Shown here piece after piece: positions 59,401 through 64,000 of a DNA stretch of 64,000 bases. Position numbers and translations under genes: made by a program. Location of the stretch: positions 17,259,501 to 17,323,500 of the forward strand of contig NC_092601.1 of assembly GCF_047663525.1 (NCBI RefSeq), given 5' to 3'. Within the stretch, counting starts at the first letter, position 1; every line of letters begins with the position of its first letter. Under the pieces are notes generated by a model. The model was not told the origin of the DNA. It saw only the letters and a program-made list of their open reading frames with translations, and made no database searches. The DNA comes from Anas platyrhynchos (taxonomy: Eukaryota > Chordata > Aves > Anseriformes > Anatidae).

Positions 59401-62400
59401 CGGGCAGCCCCTCAGCGTCCCCCCTTCCCTGTAGGTTTGTCTCCGACTACGCCTTCGCCGGCTACAAGCCGGTGTGCCAGCGCAAGCTGATGCACGCCAT
59501 GGCACGGTCCCAGCTGGGCGCCGCGGCCGCCCGCGCCTACCCGCCCTCGCTGCTGGAGTGGACGGCGAACCGGCGGCAGGCCAGCATGGCTCTGCAGCTC
59601 TTCTGCTTCAACGGTACGGGGACGGGGCTCGGAGAGGGGTCCCGGCGTGGCCAAGCCCACCGGGGTCTCCGCTAGCAGGCAGGGAGGGACGCGCTCACCG
59701 CCTGTCCCCTCTCCAGGTGACACCTTCTCCTGCCCCGTGCACTCCTGGAGCACCGGCGAGGACCTGGCCGGGGATGTCCTGAAGCACAGGTACCCGCTGG
59801 CTCAGCACCCAGCATCACCCCGAGTTATTTTGGGTGACCCCGAGCCATTTTGGGCGACCCCAAGCTGTAGGGTGTGGGCACGGTGTCCCCGCGGAGCCGG
59901 GGCGGCACCACCAGCAGCCTGCTGTCGGCAGGGGGCTGGCGGAGGGCTGGAGGGGCTGGTCCGTGGCTATGAAGGCAGGCACCCAGTGGGCCGAGCTGGC
60001 CGGCCACGACTACGTCCTGGACCTCATCTCCGACCTGGAGCTGCTGCACGGTTTCCCCAAGCAGAAGTCCTGCTTCCTCATCGCCTGGGAGGGCGCGGGG
60101 AGCCGCGGCCGTGCCAGCCCGGCGTAGGTACCCGGCACGGGGCACCTGATCCAGGGCTGGATTGGTGCCACAGGGTCGTGGGTTGGGACTTGGGGGTTTT
60201 GGGGTAATCAAACACCCCCTCCCCGCAGGGCGCAGGGGCATGGTGATGTGGATTTGGATGAAGTGCCTCCTCCTCCAGCCGTCAGAGCGCCCACGCTGCC
60301 CTCGCTGGCGGAGGCTGAGGGGTACCCGCCCCACGGTACGGCACCCCCGGCACCGTGCTGCTCCCCCAGCCCCGAGCTGTGGGGTCGGGGTCTCACCCCT
60401 CACCCCTCACCCTGCCCTGCCAGACTCTGATTTCGGGGAGCCGCGCACCCAGAAGGGTTTGGACCGGTACCTGGACAGCCTCTTCGACCCCGTGCTGTCC
60501 TACGGCAACGGGGTGAGCGCGGCGTCCCCCTGCCCGAGGCGCAGCGGGGTTGGGGGCGTGGGGCATGGAGCAGCCTCTGCCGGGGGGCTCTGCCTCAATT
60601 TCCCCCATTCCCAGGAGCTGGAGAAGCCGGCTGCCCTCGTGCAGAGGATGAAGGGAGGAGGTGGCACAGGAGGAGGGGACGGCGGGGGTGATGCCAAGCA
60701 GAGCCGACCCGCTGCGCCCGCAGAGCCGCGGCAGACGAGGGGTGAGCTCTGGGGTCCATCCCTGGCTCCGTGCCTCAGTTTCCCCACCTGATCCCCAGCC
60801 CCGTGGCTTGGGGACACCCTGGGGACCTGCAGCCCTCAGAGCCAGCCTGGCCCAGCTCCCCCTTTTACCTCCACAGCTGCGGAGCCAGCCCCGACCCCGC
60901 AGCGCAGGGCGGACCCCAACCCACCGGGACCCCCGGTCAGTGGGGCAGGGTCAGGAGGGGCTGGGGCTGGGTCCTGCCCAGGCTGCTCCCCAGTACTGGG
61001 GACACTGGGGGACAACGGGGACAGGAGCCAGGTCCTCACGGCGTGATTGTCCCCGCAGGGCAGAGCAGCAGAGGGGTCACCCCCCCGCGTCCCCCAACCC
61101 CGGCCGTACCCGCAGAAAGCCGGTAAGGGGTGCGCGGGATGGGGTCCTCGGCTCGTGGCACCGAGGGGACGGGGTGGCCGAGCCACAGCTCGTCCCCACA
61201 GCACCCACAGGCCGGCAGTGGGACGGCGAGCCCGTGCGGCACTCCCGGCTCAACTCGGAGCACTTCCCACGGCCCACGCACAACATCCGCAACATCATCC
61301 GGCAGTGCCAGCCCGCCCCGCGGGGCGCGCAGCCCCCCAGGTACCCCCCGGCCCCGCAGCGGGGCTGCCAGACACGGCCCCTGGTCCTATTGCCCTGAGG
61401 TTGGGGTGTGGGTGATGTTGGGGTTTGGGTGATGCTGGGATCTGGGTGACTTTGGGATCTGGGTGATTCCGGGGTGGTTTGGGTGACGCTGGGGTGTGGG
61501 TGATCTTGGGGTTTGGGTGATCCTGGGATCTAGGTGATGTTGGGATTTGGGTGATGCTGGAATCTGGGTGACTTTGGGATCTGGGTGACGTTGAGATCTG
61601 GGTGATGCTGGGATCTAGGTGATTCTGGGGTTTGGGTGATGCTGGGATTCAGGTGACTTTGAGATTTGGGTGACGATGGGGGTCTGGGTAACGTTGGGGT
61701 TTGGGTGATGATGGGGTGTGGGTGACGCTGGGATTTGGGTGATGCTGGAATCTGGGTGACTTTGGGATCTGGGTGATTCTGGGGTTTGGGTGACATTGAG
61801 ATTTGGGTGACACTGGAGTTTGGGTGACGTTGGGGTGTAGGTGATCTTGGGGTTTGGGTGATGCTGAGATTTGGGTGACATTGGGATTTGAGTGACTTTG
61901 GGATCTGGGTGATGATGGGGTGTGGGTGATCTTGGGATTTGGGTGATGCTGGGATCTGGGTGACAATGGGGTTTGGGTGATGCTGGGATTTGGGTGACAT
62001 TGGGATTTGGGCGATTCTGGGGTCCGGGTCACCCTGCGGTGTTGTCTCCGCAGCAAGCTCTTCGGGAAGAAGCTGGACCCCCACGAGGAAGCCATGCAGA
62101 TCCTGAAGGAGCAGCTCTCAGCAGCCCAGGTACCCACAGCCGTGGTAGGGACGGGACCACCCCCGGGCCCCCCCGTGCTGTGGGGTTGCCCCCAACCCTG
62201 ACCACAGCCCCCTCGCCACCCCACAGGGACCCTCGGAGGCGGTGGCCACGGTGAAACCCGTCACGGGTGGCGGGTACCAGCCACGAGCACCGACGGGGAG
62301 ACCCGCGGCCACCCGGCCCCCAGGTATCACTGGGGGGGGGGTCGGGGCAGAGCGGGGCAGAGGGGGGCATCTTGTCCCCCCCCATAGCACTGGGGAGCTG

Positions 62401-63882
62401 GGAATGGGGCCAGCTCTGCAGCATCCTCACCGGAGAGCTGCTGTGCCCGGCTAAACCCTCTGTGCGCCCCCCCCGTGCCTCAGTTTCCCCGGGTGGAGGG
62501 GGGCTGCCGGGGACACGGGGGGGCTTTTCCCACCCCTTTGCAGTCTCCGTGTCCCGGGAGCTCCCCTCCGAGGCGCAGCAGGTCCAGACCCAGCTCCACC
62601 GCTGCTTCAGCCAGGATTTCTACACCTACCACAACGTGCCGTGGAAAATGTACATCCGCAAGGAGGTGCGGGGTTTGGGGGGGGGCACAGCCTGCTCCGG
62701 GGGGGGCAGGGGGGACGTGGAGAGGACAGCAGCATCCGTGTCCCGGCTCCGTGTCCCCTCCGTGCCGGGACAGGGCTGGTGTGGGGTGGGCGCGTGGATA
62801 GAGGGGGTTTCTGTGCTGCTGTTCCCTCCTGGCAGGTTTTCTACCCCAAGGACAGCTGCAACAACCCGCTGCTGCTCGACCTCATCTTCCGGCAGGTGAG
62901 GAGCTGAGCTCCAGCCCCACCGAGCCTCCTGTGCCCCGTCCGAGGGCAGGGGAGGGTCTGGGGGGGGGTCTGGGGGGGTCACCTTGCTCCCTGTGCTCCT
63001 CGCCCCTTGCCCAGATCTTCACCGACACGCTCTCCGACACCTGCATCCGCATCAGCCCCGAGGAGCGGCTCCGCATGAAGGCCCTTTTTGGTAACGCCGC
63101 CCCCCCGAGCCTGCTGCCCCCCAAGGGGGGTCATAACAGGGGGGCTCCCACCCCACCCGGCCCCTCCGGTGCCCGTCCCCATCTCCTGATGATGCTCGGC
63201 TCCCCATCGCCATCCTGCTGGGCTGGGAAAGGGGTCGAGCATCCCTGATCCCACCACAAACCCCACATCCAGACCCCCCCGGGGGCTCACCGTGTGCCGT
63301 ATTTCCCCCCCGCAGCGGAAAACAAGCTGGACTCCTTCAGCCCCGTGGCCACCGAGAGCGTCAAGAAGGAGATCATGGCTGCGGCACGGGACGGCTGCGA
63401 GGTGTATTTCTCACGCCTCTTCCCCGCCACGGTGAGGACGCAGCCAGGGGACGGGGGGGGGGGACATCCCCGTGCCCTATCTGACATGGCCAAACCCCAT
63501 CCCACCCCATCCCACCCCACAGGGCAGCGTGGGCACCGGGGTGCAGATCCTGGCCGTGTCCCACGCTGGCATCAAGCTGCTGCGGCTGGTGAAGGGCACC
63601 AACATGCCCGGGGAGCAGCTGCGGGTGCTGCGGGCGTACAGGTAGGGGGAGAGCGGGCAGTGCAGCCCCCCCCCAGGGCTCCTCCACCCGGCGTGGGGTG
63701 GGGGCCGCGGGTGCTTCACCCTCCCCTCGCCCTGCCCCAGCTACGCCGACGTGCTCTTCGTGACCACCCCGTCCAGGAACATGCTGGAGTTCAACCTGAG
63801 CAGCGAGAAGCTCATCCTCTTCTCCCCAAAAGCCCCCCAGGTCAAGGCCATGGTGGATCAGTTCATCACGGAGCTCAGGAAG
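47444..63882 (+). CDS. MYO15A: MYO15A, unconventional myosin-XV (5' and middle part)
   Basis: MYO15A carries whirlin and EPS8 to stereocilia tips in hair cells; human mutations cause DFNB3 deafness. Exons: 47444-51103, 51973-52055, 52161-52224, 52322-52431, 52557-52631, 52770-52860, 52993-52998, 53152-53255, 53701-53764, 53844-53957, 54058-54219, 54310-54423, 54573-54631, 54828-54951, 55046-55141, 55260-55391, 55599-55724, 55866-55943, 56220-56374, 56458-56503, 56607-56731, 56859-56976, 57082-57257, 57338-57422, 57563-57616, 57781-57862, 57933-58081 (5' end unsure), 58708-58803, 58877-59112, 59435-59613, 59717-59789, 59932-60123, 60229-60335, 60424-60512, 60615-60741, 60877-60935, 61059-61122, 61202-61340, 62054-62129, 62227-62323, 62544-62665, 62836-62895, 63015-63090, 63316-63431, 63523-63641, 63741-63882. 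These stay in frame for about 2,800 codons. The SH3, second MyTH4, FERM and PDZ-ligand parts lie beyond the right edge. Confidence 0.95.
48689..48860 (+). repeat. MYO15A: Tyr/Gly tandem peptide repeats in MYO15A
   Basis: Four tandem copies of a 14-15 residue unit, [44 protein letters not shown] and [12 protein letters not shown], visible also at DNA level (TACGGGCRCCGGCGTGGGTA). They begin the Tyr-rich zone of the N-terminal extension. Confidence 0.85.
50030..50099. repeat. MYO15A: Perfect 24-bp inverted repeat in coding exon
   Basis: The arm at 50030-50053 (starting ACCCCACCACGGGCACC) is the exact reverse complement of 50076-50099 (ending GGTGCCCGTGGTGGGGT), with a 22-nt loop. The stem is GC-rich and lies inside MYO15A coding sequence, where the frame is intact across it. 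Confidence 0.95.
52161..57125 (+). other. MYO15A: MYO15A motor domain exons
   Basis: The exons encode a full myosin head. The P-loop GESGSGKT starts at 52771. Switch [11 protein letters not shown] is in the exon at 53152-53255. Switch II DIYGFE ends the exon at 54828-54951 and continues as [17 protein letters not shown]. The actin-binding [11 protein letters not shown] follows at 56458-56503 and the converter at 56607-57110. All signature residues expected of an active ATPase are present. Introns are mostly 80-450 bp. Confidence 0.93.
52993..52998 (+). other. MYO15A: MYO15A 6-nt microexon (Ile-Glu)
   Basis: CGGCAG|ATAGAG|GTACCG: six bases flanked by a good acceptor and a usable donor, both phase 0. 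Included, the protein reads [16 protein letters not shown]; human reads [15 protein letters not shown]. Without it the frame holds but two residues present in human are missing. It lies between the P-loop exon and the switch I exon. Confidence 0.88.
57125..57422 (+). other. MYO15A: MYO15A neck IQ motifs
   Basis: Two exons encode [36 protein letters not shown] and [18 protein letters not shown]: two clear IQ motifs and a third degenerate one. These are light-chain/calmodulin binding sites forming the lever arm. Confidence 0.88.
58708..60123 (+). other. MYO15A: MYO15A first MyTH4 and FERM-like segment
   Basis: MyTH4 hallmarks are [38 protein letters not shown] and [14 protein letters not shown], ending with [17 protein letters not shown]. 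The FERM-F1-like [13 protein letters not shown] and QKSCFLI follow. The last exon is spliced at GC|GTAGGT; reading through would hit an in-frame TAG at once, which fixes the donor. Confidence 0.85.
61398..62036. repeat. MYO15A: 17-bp minisatellite in MYO15A intron
   Basis: About 37 tandem copies of a 17-bp unit, consensus GGGATTTGGGTGATGTT, with scattered substitutions and a few length variants. It fills almost the whole intron between 61341 and 62053. A long minus-strand open frame across it is a repeat artefact (17 is not a multiple of 3, so all frames share one 51-bp cycle). Confidence 0.93.
62544..63882 (+). other. MYO15A: MYO15A FERM-like segment before SH3
   Basis: Six exons encode [66 protein letters not shown], and [17 protein letters not shown]. 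These align with the human segment that leads into the SH3 domain. The last exon ends TELRK at 63882 with a GTGTGG donor; the remaining 118 bp of the window are intron. Confidence 0.9.
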
Positions 63883-64000
63883 GTGTGGGGGGGGGCAACG
63901 GGGGGCACCCTAGGGTGGCTCTGGGGCTGGGGGTGCTTGAAGTCCTCGTGCATCTCCGTGGTTGCGCACAGATTTCCATGGGTGCGCACGGATTTCCCCG

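Noticed and set aside
61530-62224. Minus-strand frames with HPNP/TQIP peptide repeats
   Set aside because: They are produced by the 17-bp minisatellite and fall in an intron of MYO15A.
1-64000. tRNA, rRNA, CRISPR, bacterial-type operons, retroviral or other virus-like copies
   Set aside because: Nothing resembling these was seen; the only mobile elements recognised are CR1 LINE fragments.

Overview
This window is bird nuclear DNA, most likely from a GC-rich microchromosome. The evidence is CR1 LINE fragments with the avian-type 3' end, short introns, CpG-rich promoters, and proteins that are vertebrate but diverged from human. The gene order is the one I know from human 17p11.2: TOM1L2 (minus), DRC3 (plus), ATPAF2 (minus), GID4 (plus), DRG2 (plus), MYO15A (plus). 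Gene names come from aligning translated exons to human proteins from memory. Splice sites were placed by reading frame and the GT/AG (or AT/AC) signals.

Layout: 1-3.2 kb is the 5' end of TOM1L2 on the minus strand (first coding exon, with intron 1 carrying a C-rich minisatellite). A CpG/CCAAT-rich bidirectional promoter at 3.2-3.75 kb also serves DRC3 (12 coding exons, 4.4-19.25 kb, 530 aa). DRC3 and ATPAF2 (8 exons, 20.8-25.25 kb, 280 aa) converge. A second bidirectional CpG promoter at 25.25-25.7 kb joins ATPAF2 to GID4 (6 coding exons to 31.13 kb, with a 3' UTR of about 2.7 kb). A truncated CR1 lies just upstream of the DRG2 promoter. DRG2 has 13 exons (34.76-42.09 kb, 364 aa, the same length as human). 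About 4 kb of intergenic DNA with AT-rich islands follows. MYO15A starts at 47.44 kb with a giant 3.66-kb exon and runs off the right edge after about 2,800 codons, before its SH3, second MyTH4 and FERM parts.

The genes are not one pathway. TOM1L2 is an endosomal trafficking adaptor. DRC3 is a ciliary nexin-dynein regulatory complex subunit. ATPAF2 is a mitochondrial F1-ATPase assembly chaperone. GID4 is a substrate receptor of the CTLH ubiquitin ligase. DRG2 is a GTPase. MYO15A is the stereocilia-tip myosin of hair cells. They are linked by conserved synteny and by shared divergent promoters.

The most interesting observations are three minor-spliceosome (U12-type) introns: two AT-AC introns in DRC3 and one GT-AG intron in DRG2. 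Others are a 6-nt microexon in the MYO15A motor, a perfect 24-bp inverted repeat inside MYO15A coding sequence, and a large Lys/Glu-rich N-terminal expansion of MYO15A. I saw no retroviral or other virus-like element, CRISPR array, tRNA or rRNA.
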